A stretch of 64,000 nt of DNA from Clostridiales bacterium. Lineage in GTDB: Bacteria; Bacillota; Clostridia; Lachnospirales; Lachnospiraceae. The notes beneath the pieces are model-generated. The model was not told the origin of the DNA, did not search any database, and saw only the letters and a list, made by a program, of their open reading frames with translations. Position 1 is the first letter of the stretch. Every line of letters starts with the position of its first letter. The stretch lies in assembly GCA_018366495.1 (NCBI GenBank), contig JAGZHZ010000005.1, positions 54,766-118,765 on the forward strand, written 5' to 3'. Positions 43,951 to 51,674 of this stretch are shown here, piece by piece. The position numbers were made by a program, and so were the translations under genes.

Positions 43951-44685
43951 TTAAAGGGAGGCAAGCTGCTGAAGGGCAGAATCACCCAGAATCATAGTAT
44001 AATGTTCTGAAAAATAAGCTTCAGCTGCAGAGGAAAACTTGCATGGAATTCCATATTCTGACAGAATATTGCAGACTTTGTTAAATTCTTCCGGAGTATG
44101 ATCGGACTTGAAAATCACAAGAAAATACTCTTTGTTCATCTCATCCTTAAAAATCGAATTACGACCGTTGTAGAATCCCTGAAGAGCTTTGCCTGCACGG
44201 ATTAAAACATCCAAGTCACGGAACTGATACATTTTTGCAATCTGGATATGCGAAGTATCCAGTTTTTCATTTGAGGCAGAGGAAGCTTTGTCGAGCGTCT
44301 TGCCTACTTGTTTGATTTTATGGAATAAATCAAGAATCTCATCTGCCCCTTCCAATTTTGGCATGGACGAGCCGGAATCATTCTCAGCATTTTCTGTAAA
44401 AGAAGAAAACTTGGAGAAGCGTGTATCTAATTCTTCAGGATCTTCTACTTTGGTGATAATCAGGATGATTGTCTCAGAAGAAACCGGAATCGCTTCAATC
44501 ATCAGAGGGATATTATTGGCCTCAAATCCAAATTCATATGCCGCCTGCTGCATCATATCCTGAAACAGAGATTTCGCCTTTTCACTTCCATATGCAAGTT
44601 CGCTTAATTTCAGTTCTCTTGTCTCCAGATCTTCTCTGGTCAAAGTACAGCGAATCTGGTTGTCATTAATTTTTTCTATCTTCAT
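43951..44685 (-). CDS. mecA: Adaptor protein MecA
   Basis: 244 residues. N-terminal MKIEKINDNQIRCTLTREDLETREL (substrate-binding part), an acidic linker near 95-125, and the C-terminal ClpC-binding domain (~130-244; MYQFRDLDVLIRAGKALQGFYNGRNSIFKDEMNKEYFLVIF). MecA feeds substrates to ClpCP in Gram-positives. Own promoter at 44757-44785, and a palindrome in the leader. Monocistronic. Confidence 0.9.
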   Translation of the reverse strand: MKIEKINDNQIRCTLTREDLETRELKLSELAYGSEKAKSLFQDMMQQAAYEFGFEANNIPLMIEAIPVSSETIILIITKVEDPEELDTRFSKFSSFTENAENDSGSSMPKLEGADEILDLFHKIKQVGKTLDKASSASNEKLDTSHIQIAKMYQFRDLDVLIRAGKALQGFYNGRNSIFKDEMNKEYFLVIFKSDHTPEEFNKVCNILSEYGIPCKFSSAAEAYFSEHYTMILGDSALQQLASL

Positions 44686-44712
44686 ATAATCACATCCTAA
44701 CTGATCAAATTT

Positions 44713-44730
44713 CCAGATATTGATATCTGG
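44713..44730. promoter_or_regulatory. 18-bp palindrome in the mecA leader
   Basis: CCAGATAT-TG-ATATCTGG, perfectly symmetric, 28 nt before the mecA start and downstream of its promoter; it could be an operator or RNA hairpin. Confidence 0.5.
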
Positions 44731-44756
44731 ATAAATTTATATTGTTCCTTACTTAT

Positions 44757-44785
44757 ATTATATACGAATAGAAGAGAAGATGCAA
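44757..44785 (-). promoter_or_regulatory. Promoter of mecA
   Basis: Minus strand TTGCAT (44780-44785 complement), 17-nt spacer, TATAAT (44757-44762 complement). Confidence 0.65.
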
Positions 44786-45242
44786 AGCAAATTGTGGTAT
44801 AAGAAACATCTCTTCCATTTGAACAATTAGTATATCCAATCTTTTTTGAGAAGTCAATAATATGGGAAAAAAAGATTAAAAAATATCACAAACAACTTGA
44901 TTTATCGCAACATATTGTATATAATAAAGACAAGAGAAGGGAGAGCCGGATGAAAGGAGGCTTTTCGATCTGATTTTTTCTATTTCCCGTCATTTTTTAT
45001 TGTATCTGCGAGTTTCTTCGCAAATTTCCACTCTTAAAAAATAAGATAAAAGAACAAAAAAATTGTTTTTAGAGGCGCTCCCTTCTCTGAATTCTGTCCG
45101 GTATGTTGTTTTGAGAATTCGTATAAAATAGTATATCACAGCACTGAAAAGAATGGCGTATGATCCGTAAAAAAATGGTGAGACCGTTTCAGACTTTCGG
45201 ACGAAGAACGAGACGAAGATCGGATAGAAGGCAGGTGATACA
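44786..45242. other. Gene-poor stretch before the small 45.2-kb gene
   Basis: Apart from the promoter at 44897-44925 and a possible second one (TTGTTT 45106-45111, 17 nt, TAGTAT 45129-45134), no convincing gene is seen. A 7-codon frame starts at 44950 after GGGAGAG. A minus-strand frame at 44990-45247 begins with TTG without a ribosome binding site and is not called. Confidence 0.5.
44897..44925 (+). promoter_or_regulatory. Strong sigma-A promoter upstream of a long leader
   Basis: TTGATT (44897-44902), 17-nt spacer, TATAAT (44920-44925). The next plus-strand coding region begins about 310 nt later, so the transcript has an unusually long leader or an unannotated RNA. Confidence 0.65.
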
Positions 45243-45449
45243 ATCAAGCAGAAGAAAAAATTAAAAAAAGAATTGGATCATTATATCCGAGAGGGAAAGT
45301 ATCTGATGCTGAACGGAAAGCAAAGCGATCCCAAGAGTATTATTCAGGCATGTATGCTGGAAGAGGAGAGTAGTTATATGAGAGATTACATTCAGGACGA
45401 AAATAATCATGTGATTGGGGTGGGATTCGACCGCGTAAAAATAAAATAA
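45243..45449 (+). CDS. Small protein with probable ATC start codon
   Basis: A 68-codon open frame with good coding character: KQKKKLKKELDHYIREGKYL followed by LNGKQSDPKSIIQACMLEEE, then a C-terminal half YMRDYIQDE...GVGFDRVKI. The only strong ribosome binding site, AGGTGAT, is spaced 5 nt from ATC at 45243, and no ATG, GTG or TTG lies nearby; TTG at 45273 has no RBS. The frame is closed by TAG at 45225. Basic N-terminus, acidic C-terminal half, no membrane segment. The family is not recognised with certainty. It may be a real gene with a rare start codon, or one silenced by an ATG-to-ATC change. Confidence 0.5.
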   Translation: MKQKKKLKKELDHYIREGKYLMLNGKQSDPKSIIQACMLEEESSYMRDYIQDENNHVIGVGFDRVKIK

Positions 45450-45595
45450 CCCCTGCAAAGTCCTCCAGTGCGTAAAATAGAGTATGAAGCTGAAAATTTT
45501 TACAGGTGGCAGACATATCCCCCTAAGAGAATGAGAAGTATTAAATTAGGAATTTCTTAAGATGTCGAAGAATGTAATTACATATGGTATTTTCA

Positions 45596-45604
45596 TGATA
45601 TAAT
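45596..45604 (+). promoter_or_regulatory. Extended -10 promoter of the GH18 gene
   Basis: TGA + TATAAT. The leader has a small hairpin TTGTCGCC/GGTGACAA (45619-45637) just before the RBS GGAGGTG. Confidence 0.55.
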
Positions 45605-45650
45605 AGCATCAAATTGAATTGTCGCCAGAGGTGACAACGGAGGTGTGATG

Positions 45651-47336
45651 ATGAAAAAGAAACGCAGGATCGTGTTTCCGATTATTTCCGCATTGATCGT
45701 AATTGCGGCAGTAGCCGTGCTTGGAAGGATCGTGAGCCGGTACATTCCGTCCAATAAATGGATGGAGCAGCAGGAATATTTTGATGTGCAGGGAGAGGAG
45801 ACGGCATTGATTATGCAGGATCAGCTTGTGCGCTACAAGGGATTGCTGAGAGACGAACGACTCTATCTGGAACATGAGGCGGTGGAAGAATATCTGAATA
45901 AACGATTTTACTGGGATGAAAGTGCAGATCTGTTTTTGTTTACAACACCGACAGAGCTGTATGAGATTCCGCTTGAGAGCAAGGAATATACCGTAAATGA
46001 CGAAAAGAAGACGGAAGAATATGTGATTGCATTTCAAGAAGGGGATCTGTGTTACCTGGACGCTGAATTTGTGAAGAAATTTACATTCATGGAATATGAT
46101 CTGCTGGAAGAGCCAAACAGGGCAGTGATCCGCTATGAGAAAGAACCGCAGACGGCTGCCGAGATGAAGAAAAGCACAAGCGTCCGCTTCCAGGGCGGAA
46201 TAAAAAGTCCGATTTTGACAAAAGTCAGCAAAGGAGATCAGGTAATGGTCGTGGATGTGATGGAAGACTGGACAAAAGTGCTGACAAAAGACGGATATCT
46301 GGGATATGTCAGAAATAATACTCTGGGAGAGCAGAGTCAGACAACACTTGAGATTCCTGATTTCAAAGAGCCTGTCTATACAAGTCTGACTCAGGATGAA
46401 AAGATTAATCTGGTGTGGCATCAAGTCACAAATACAGATGCAAACGCCAGCTTAAAAAGCGATATCTCCGAAGTGAAAGGCGTCAATGTCATCTCTCCGA
46501 CCTGGTTTTCTATTACAGACAACGAAGGAAATATTTCTTCCCTCGCAGACAAAGAGTATGTGACAACAGCGCATAAAAGCGGAATGCAGGTATGGGGGCT
46601 GACTGACAATTTTAATACGTCGGTGGATACGGAGACGGTTCTGTCTTCTATGAGTGCAAGAAAAAATATTCAGGATCAGCTGATCGAGGAAGCGCTCAAG
46701 TACAAACTGGATGGAATCAATATTGATTTTGAGACAATACCAGAATCAGCAGGCGACGATTATATTCAGTTTATCAGAGAAATGTCCATAAAATGCAGAG
46801 CGAACGAAATTATTTTATCAGTTGACAATCCTGTTCCGCAGCCATATACGGCGCATTACGACAGGGAAGAACAGGGAATAGTAGCAGATTATGTGATTAT
46901 CATGGGATATGATGAGCATTATGCCGGCTCGGATGTAGGTTCTGTGGCGACCATGGATTTTGTCACAAACGGTGTGAAAGATACTGTGGCTCAGGTCCCA
47001 TCAAACAAAGTGATCAATGCCATTCCATTCTATGTGCGGATCTGGAATACAGATTCAGAAGGCAATATCTCCAGTGAGGCAGTCAGCATGGCAGCGGCAA
47101 AAAATGCTGTGGAAGAAGCTGGAGCAGAGATTGTATATGATGAAGATGCAGGACAGGATTATGCACAGTGGACAGGAAGCGATGGATCTCTGTATCAGGT
47201 ATGGCTGGAGAATGATAAATCCGTTGAGGCAAGAGCAAAACTGACACAGGAATATGAGCTTGGCGGTATCGCAGAATGGAAGCTTGGATTGGAAGAGTCA
47301 TCCGTTTGGGATATTATTTCTAAATACATATCGTAA
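45651..47336 (+). CDS. Membrane-anchored GH18-type hydrolase with SH3 domain
   Basis: 561 residues from the third of three possible starts; ATG 45651 has the best spacing to GGAGG. One N-terminal membrane helix (~7-27), an N-terminal region of copper-amine-oxidase-like or stalk type (EEYLNKRFYWDESADLFLFTTPTELYEIP), an SH3 domain (~182-225: TSVRFQGGIKSPILTKVSKGDQVMVVDVMEDWTKVLTKDGYLGYV) and a C-terminal GH18 barrel (~250-561). The catalytic acid motif is DGINIDFE. Such proteins resemble the spore-wall hydrolases YaaH/YdhD of Bacillus and probably cleave peptidoglycan glycan strands. Own promoter and terminator. Confidence 0.85.
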   Translation: MKKKRRIVFPIISALIVIAAVAVLGRIVSRYIPSNKWMEQQEYFDVQGEETALIMQDQLVRYKGLLRDERLYLEHEAVEEYLNKRFYWDESADLFLFTTPTELYEIPLESKEYTVNDEKKTEEYVIAFQEGDLCYLDAEFVKKFTFMEYDLLEEPNRAVIRYEKEPQTAAEMKKSTSVRFQGGIKSPILTKVSKGDQVMVVDVMEDWTKVLTKDGYLGYVRNNTLGEQSQTTLEIPDFKEPVYTSLTQDEKINLVWHQVTNTDANASLKSDISEVKGVNVISPTWFSITDNEGNISSLADKEYVTTAHKSGMQVWGLTDNFNTSVDTETVLSSMSARKNIQDQLIEEALKYKLDGINIDFETIPESAGDDYIQFIREMSIKCRANEIILSVDNPVPQPYTAHYDREEQGIVADYVIIMGYDEHYAGSDVGSVATMDFVTNGVKDTVAQVPSNKVINAIPFYVRIWNTDSEGNISSEAVSMAAAKNAVEEAGAEIVYDEDAGQDYAQWTGSDGSLYQVWLENDKSVEARAKLTQEYELGGIAEWKLGLEESSVWDIISKYIS

Positions 47337-47341
47337 AATAA

Positions 47342-47402
47342 AAAACCTGCTGCAGAAAGCAGATCTCATTATGAGAAATGCCGGACTGCAGCAGGTTTTT
47401 TT
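47342..47402. terminator. Bidirectional terminator
   Basis: AAAACCTGCTGCAG pairs with CTGCAGCAGGTTTT, serving the GH18 gene and the converging yitT-type gene. Confidence 0.8.
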
Positions 47403-48247
47403 TAATGATAACCTCGGAAACCTTTCCCGATAATCTCGCTTGTATCTGATATGAGAATAAAAGCGGAAGGATCCTGAATGTGAATGAAAGAGCGCAGGCG
47501 CACTGCCTGGGCGCGGCTCATTACCGTATAAATTACATATTTTTTGTCATGTGAAAAAGCACCGATTCCTTCACAGACAGTTGCGCTTCGTCCTAAATCG
47601 AGCGTGATAAAATCGCAGATCGGTTCGGGATCGCTGCACACGACCGTGAAATATTTCTGAAGGTTAATATTTTCAATTACACCGTCGATCATAAAGGAAC
47701 GAACGAAAAGACCAAGTGTGGATAGAAGCCCCGTCTTGATATCGAATACAAAGAAGGTCGCAGCCACGATGATCAGATCTGTCAATAGCAAGGCGTTTCC
47801 AATATTGATGCTTGTATATTTTTTTAAAATCATTGCCACAATATCCGTTCCGCCGCTGGAAGCGCCGATATTAAACAGCAGGGCAGATCCTACAGCAGGA
47901 AGAAAGATGCCGAAAGCCAGCTCCAGAATTACTTCGTCGGTCAGAGGATGTGTCATCGGACAAACTTTTTCCAGAAAGGACAGTCCAAATGACATCAGCA
48001 GACTGGTATAAACGGTCTTAATGCCGAACCCTTTTCCGAGCAGAAGAAAACCTATGATCAGCAGGGCAACGTTAATGATGGTTGTAATTACACCTCTTGA
48101 AACAGGAAGATATTCGGAGACGACGATTGCGATACCAGTCACTCCTCCAAAGGAAAAATTATTTGGAAATTTAAAGAAATAAATGCCGACAACCATGATC
48201 AGGATACCGACAGTCAAAAGAATAAATTCTTTGATTTTACTAACCAT
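47402..48247 (-). CDS. YitT family membrane protein
   Basis: 281 residues. Five to six membrane helices in the first ~190 residues (DUF161: PNNFSFGGVTGIAIVVSEYL, GASSGGTDIVAMILKKYTSINIGNALL), then a C-terminal soluble DUF2179 domain (LGRSATVCEGIGAFSHDKKYVIYTVMSRAQAVRLRSFI, ending DPSAFILISDTSEIIGKGF). Function unknown, widespread in Firmicutes. RBS GGGAGGA. Own promoter. Confidence 0.9.
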   Translation of the reverse strand: MVSKIKEFILLTVGILIMVVGIYFFKFPNNFSFGGVTGIAIVVSEYLPVSRGVITTIINVALLIIGFLLLGKGFGIKTVYTSLLMSFGLSFLEKVCPMTHPLTDEVILELAFGIFLPAVGSALLFNIGASSGGTDIVAMILKKYTSINIGNALLLTDLIIVAATFFVFDIKTGLLSTLGLFVRSFMIDGVIENINLQKYFTVVCSDPEPICDFITLDLGRSATVCEGIGAFSHDKKYVIYTVMSRAQAVRLRSFIHIQDPSAFILISDTSEIIGKGFRGYH

Positions 48248-48301
48248 AAAATCCTCCCGATATTATGTAAATGATTAAAAAAGTATAAATAGAGTACTTT
48301 T

Positions 48302-48330
48302 ATTATACCATTGTTCTATATGATTCTCAA
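48302..48330 (-). promoter_or_regulatory. Promoter of the yitT-type gene
   Basis: Minus strand TTGAGA, 17-nt spacer, TATAAT. Confidence 0.7.
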
Positions 48331-48508
48331 GCGTATTTCATCTGACTTTCCATAAAGATACAGGGAGCGGCAAGACGACAATAAGAGAAAAAATATGCTT
48401 TCATTTATGAATCCAGAACGGAAAGAAAAGATAAAAGAAAAAATGTGTGATAAATCAAGGAAAACACGGATAAACTAGAAAAAAGGAGAGACAGAAAAAG
48501 GAAGCATA

Positions 48509-48694
48509 ATGAGAGAAAAAAAGAAATGGGAAATGTGGATGGGAATCGTGCTGCTGCTGGCAGTCGCCTTATTGTCAACGATGGGATTGAGGAAGACAGT
48601 TCAGACTGTTATGATGCAGAAGGAAGATAAAAAGGTGGTTGTGATTGACGCAGGGCACGGCGGAGGAGAAATGAGGCAAAATAGAGAAAAATAA
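48509..48694 (+). CDS. cwlD: CwlD N-terminal fragment (gene interrupted at 48656)
   Basis: 61 codons. A basic start (MREKKKWEMWMG), a membrane helix/signal (IVLLLAVALLSTMGL) and the start of an Amidase_3 domain up to KKVVVIDAGHGG; nine foreign codons and a stop follow. The rest of the same protein begins at DDPGKIGING in the fragment at 51675-52283, 3.06 kb downstream. CwlD is the sporulation-specific N-acetylmuramoyl-L-alanine amidase that makes muramic-delta-lactam in the cortex, needed for germination. Joined at the shared core, the two halves would encode 238 residues, the length of B. subtilis CwlD. The His of DAGHGG is a zinc ligand, so the cut is in the active site. Confidence 0.88.
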   Translation: MREKKKWEMWMGIVLLLAVALLSTMGLRKTVQTVMMQKEDKKVVVIDAGHGGGEMRQNREK

Positions 48695-48762
48695 GATGTG
48701 TATAAAATGCCTAAAAAATATAAAAAAAGAATAAAATATTAGATAAAATATACGAAAAATAT

Positions 48763-48791
48763 TTGACTAATATAAAAAATGGGGCTATACT
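48763..48791 (+). promoter_or_regulatory. Promoter of the element hydrolase gene
   Basis: TTGACT (48763-48768), 17-nt spacer, TATACT (48786-48791). About 190 nt of leader follow, with a 12-13 bp hairpin at 48818-48849. Confidence 0.7.
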
Positions 48792-48989
48792 GAAAAAGTA
48801 CAGACCGCAAGCATGAGACTGTCTGAATTGTTTGACACAATCAGGCAGTTTATGATTTTAGGGCTGTTATGAGTGAAATACAGAATATCCGATGGAGTAA
48901 ATAGAATCACGTTTTGTTTTTTGTCGTTTTTGGTAAAGATGAAGGATATGCTGTGGCGGCTCAAGATTTTTTTAAAGGGGGAAAATATA

Positions 48990-50510
48990 ATGAACAGAAA
49001 AAAATTGATGGCCTTTTTGACAGCAGGATGTCTCGCATTGGGAATGACATCCATGGTATCTTTTGCAGCAGAAGCAGATGCGACAATGCCAGATGCAACA
49101 AAAGCAGAAGCTTCTGATGAAACAGGCATTATTGCAGGAACATCTATTTTTGTACAGGGATATGAATGGGGACCAGGAGTTCCTAAAATTATTTTAGAAT
49201 TGCAGGAGGAAGCATCTGAGATCAGCGCAGAGGGATGCAAAGTTGTGACTGCAGGAACAGAGCGTACCGTCAAAGAAGTATATCTGTGCGATGAAAACGG
49301 AGAAAAAGCAGAAGGAGCTTCCAAATATGTTGCTGTTGAGATGGAGACGACATATCAGGTTTCCGGATCTCCATTTACATATGATATGTCTGTGATGATG
49401 AATAAATGGACAGAGACGTATGAAGTATCTGTAGAATGTGAAAACTTCACAGTGGATGGAACAGCACATAAAATTTCATTTACACAAGACTGCATTGAAA
49501 ACCGTATTTGTCCTGACACAGAAAGATTTTCAAACAGAGATTCTTTCACAGGAACTTACATGAATCATTTTACTGGTGAGGAAGAAGAAATCACACTCCG
49601 CACGGCGGCGTATGAACCGGAAGACATTGCAGGAGGAGAGAAAAATCCTCTCGTGATCTGGCTGCATGGACAGGGCGAAGGCGGAACAGATCCTGACATT
49701 GAGATTTTGGGCAATGAAGTATGTGCACTTGCAAGAGAAGAGATTCAGTCTTATTTTACTGCCGGTGAGGAAGTAGGAAGCTACGTTCTGGCTGTTCAGT
49801 GCGAGACATACTGGATGGACGAAGGAGACGGAACGAATGGAAATGGAAGCGGTGTTTCTAGATATACAGAGATTTTGATGGATACAATCAAAGATTACGC
49901 AGAGTCCAATCCGGATGTAGACCCGAATCGTATCTATCTGGGCGGATGCTCAAACGGTGGATACATGACAGTCAATATGCTTGTGAACTATCCAGATTAT
50001 TTTGCAGCAGCTTATCCGATCTGCGAGGCATATGCTTTTAATGAGTATGCCAGAAATGAAGACGGAACTTATAAGATAAATGAAGAAGCAGGAATGGGAA
50101 CATCCGCATTTGAAATGACAGGAGAAAGATGGATGTCAGAAGATAAAGTAGAGGCAATCAAAGACATTCCAACTTGGTTTGTATTGTCAGTCGATGATCC
50201 TGTGGTAGATCCGAAGGCATTTGCACTTCCTACTTACCGTGCACTTGTACAGGCAGGAGCTGAGAACAGCTGGCTGTCTCTGTATGAATCCGTTGTTGGA
50301 ACAGATAGTCCGGACGCAACGTATATGGGTCATTTCTCATGGGTTTATGTGCTGAACAATCAGGTAACAGGAGTTCAGGACAAGGAAGCGATTGCAGCTT
50401 CAACAGACAATGAGACATTTGGAACAACTCCTACAAATGAAGGCGGCGGAACATTGCCGGCTGGAGAGTACACAAATCTCTTCGCATGGATGAATGCACA
50501 GTCAAAATAA
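48990..50510 (+). CDS. Secreted alpha/beta-hydrolase (esterase or peptidase type)
   Basis: 506 residues from the ATG at 48990 (AAAGGGGGA upstream); the frame extends 39 codons further upstream without a site. Signal peptide MNRKKLMAFLTAGCLALGMT with cleavage after SFA. Residues ~40-205 form an N-terminal Ig-like domain; the catalytic domain ~220-505 has the nucleophile in GGCSNGGYM, an acid in LSVDDPVVDP and the His in MGHFSWV, plus LVIWLHGQGEGG (oxyanion loop). It resembles prolyl-oligopeptidase/PHB depolymerase-type esterases of gut Firmicutes. It is cargo of the element interrupting cwlD. The substrate is unknown. Confidence 0.8.
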   Translation: MNRKKLMAFLTAGCLALGMTSMVSFAAEADATMPDATKAEASDETGIIAGTSIFVQGYEWGPGVPKIILELQEEASEISAEGCKVVTAGTERTVKEVYLCDENGEKAEGASKYVAVEMETTYQVSGSPFTYDMSVMMNKWTETYEVSVECENFTVDGTAHKISFTQDCIENRICPDTERFSNRDSFTGTYMNHFTGEEEEITLRTAAYEPEDIAGGEKNPLVIWLHGQGEGGTDPDIEILGNEVCALAREEIQSYFTAGEEVGSYVLAVQCETYWMDEGDGTNGNGSGVSRYTEILMDTIKDYAESNPDVDPNRIYLGGCSNGGYMTVNMLVNYPDYFAAAYPICEAYAFNEYARNEDGTYKINEEAGMGTSAFEMTGERWMSEDKVEAIKDIPTWFVLSVDDPVVDPKAFALPTYRALVQAGAENSWLSLYESVVGTDSPDATYMGHFSWVYVLNNQVTGVQDKEAIAASTDNETFGTTPTNEGGGTLPAGEYTNLFAWMNAQSK

Positions 50511-50524
50511 AAAAAATCAGAAAA

Positions 50525-50551
50525 GGGCGGCGTAAAAGCCGCTCTTTTTTT
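50525..50551 (+). terminator. Terminator of the hydrolase gene
   Basis: GGGCGGC/GCCGCTC stem with a GTAAAA loop and a run of T's. Confidence 0.8.
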
Positions 50552-50665
50552 ATCTATTATGTCGTAAATTTCTGTTTTGGGCAGAACTGTAAGACACAGC
50601 TTCACAGCCAGATGCCCGGCAATTCAACTACCGAGCAGTTTACTTGTGGGAAGTTCCAAAAGATA

Positions 50666-51034
50666 TTAGATTTCTTTAGAATGCAGTGTGTCGACCATTT
50701 TTTCAAGCATTTTCCATTCATTGTCAGATAGTTTGGAAAGTGTCATGATAAAACGCTTTTTAAAAGAAGTGGGATTTTCACGAAGCAGATGACCGAACCA
50801 TTTTGAAAGCGCAAGGTCAGGATTTGTTTCCACATACATACTGCCCTCTCCTGTGCGAAGCCATACTTCATTGACATCAAATTCCCGGCATAACGATTTT
50901 ACGATTGCATCAATCGGAATGCGCACACTTGTTTCATAAGTAGCGATTGTATTTCTGGATACCCCGATTTTACTGGCAAATTCCTGTTGGGTTAAACCAG
51001 CGTTTTTTCTGATAAGTTTTATTCGATCTTTCAA
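50666..51034 (-). CDS. XRE-family repressor
   Basis: 122 residues starting at a TTG (GAGG upstream; no ATG fits). N-terminal Cro/C1-type HTH: KLIRKNAGLTQQEFASKIGVSRNTIATYETSVRIP. The C-terminal half (LSKWFGHLLRENPTSFKKRF...LSDNEWKMLEKMVDTL) is an unrecognised helical part. It is transcribed divergently from the Spo0A-C-like gene with overlapping control regions, the layout of phage-type repressor switches. Likely autoregulates and represses the divergent gene. Confidence 0.85.
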   Translation of the reverse strand: MKDRIKLIRKNAGLTQQEFASKIGVSRNTIATYETSVRIPIDAIVKSLCREFDVNEVWLRTGEGSMYVETNPDLALSKWFGHLLRENPTSFKKRFIMTLSKLSDNEWKMLEKMVDTLHSKEI

Positions 51035-51105
51035 GTTTTTTTACCTCTTTTTTCGCAATTTCCTGATGCTGTCATGCAAAACTGCAGCCGATAGCAGTAA
51101 CTTTT

Positions 51106-51134
51106 ATAATAAGGGAAAATAGATGCGTTGTCAA
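51106..51134 (-). promoter_or_regulatory. Promoter of the XRE repressor
   Basis: Minus strand TTGACA (51129-51134 complement), 17-nt spacer, TATTAT (51106-51111 complement). Confidence 0.75.
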
Positions 51135-51183
51135 CAAAGATATATTGACAAATGTTGTAATAAAACATATAATAGTCACAACA
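51128..51183. promoter_or_regulatory. Operator-like repeats between the divergent genes
   Basis: TTGTCAA (51128-51134) and TTGACAA (51145-51151) are an inverted pair that spans both -35 boxes. TGTTGT (51153-51158) and ACAACA (51178-51183) form a second inverted pair over the plus-strand -10. These are likely sites for the XRE repressor. Confidence 0.55.
51145..51173 (+). promoter_or_regulatory. Consensus promoter of the Spo0A-C-like gene
   Basis: TTGACA (51145-51150), exactly 17 nt, TATAAT (51168-51173): a perfect sigma-A consensus. Confidence 0.85.
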
Positions 51184-51227
51184 TACATATATCGTGATAT
51201 GGGAAAAGGAAAGAGAGGATTTTGAAC

Positions 51228-51674
51228 ATGGATATGAATATAGTAGACGTATTGCTGAGTATAGGGATCCCGGCGGGCACAAAGGGATTTACTTATATTT
51301 GCGATGCGATGGAAATATTCGATAAAGATCCCTATTATGCAGGGGGTAAAATTGGCGTTTTATATCATGAGATTGCGAAAAAAAGAGACAGTACTCCTTC
51401 GAGAGTGGAACGCGCCATTCGTCATGCGTTTGTGACAGCAATCAAAAAAGGGGATGAAGATCAGCTGAAACGATATCTGGATCTTTCCAATACGCAGAAT
51501 TCAAATCTCTTAAGAACATTATATTTGAAGATCCGCCAGAATAACGGGCAGTTTTCAGAAAAAAATCCTGCATACAATAAAGAGAGAATAGAGATGAAAA
51601 AACAAGTTTATATGGAACTGCTGGATTGGCTTTTAGAGAAAGTGGAGAAAGATACGGACGTACTTTTTCAGTGA
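51228..51674 (+). CDS. Spo0A C-terminal-domain protein without receiver
   Basis: 148 residues from the ATG at 51228 (AGAGGA upstream). Residues ~5-95 match the sigma-A-activating DNA-binding domain of the sporulation master regulator: SIGIPAGTKGFTYICDAMEI, KIGVLYHEIAKKRDSTPSRV and ERAIRHAFVTA compare with Spo0A's IGVPAHIKGYLYLREAI and TASRVERAIRHAIEVAW. There is no N-terminal phospho-receiver, so it would be active without phosphorylation or depend on expression. The C-terminal ~50 residues are helical and unrecognised. Divergent from the XRE repressor. Its stop lies about 40 bp before the right core of the element. Confidence 0.82.
   Translation: MDMNIVDVLLSIGIPAGTKGFTYICDAMEIFDKDPYYAGGKIGVLYHEIAKKRDSTPSRVERAIRHAFVTAIKKGDEDQLKRYLDLSNTQNSNLLRTLYLKIRQNNGQFSEKNPAYNKERIEMKKQVYMELLDWLLEKVEKDTDVLFQ

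Noticed and set aside
44950..44973. Seven-codon frame after GGGAGAG, a possible leader peptide
   Set aside because: No attenuator structure or codon bias was seen downstream; it could be chance.
44990..45247. Minus-strand 85-codon frame with a hydrophobic first half
   Set aside because: It starts at TTG with no ribosome binding site, overlaps the plus-strand small gene's RBS, and shows no recognisable family.
45609..46424. Minus-strand 271-codon frame
   Set aside because: It lies wholly opposite the GH18 gene, which has clear motifs, an RBS and a terminator; His/Phe/Leu-rich composition is typical of an antisense shadow.
48873..48989. Longer start for the secreted hydrolase at 48873
   Set aside because: It would precede the signal peptide by 39 residues and has no ribosome binding site; ATG 48990 has AAAGGGGGA.
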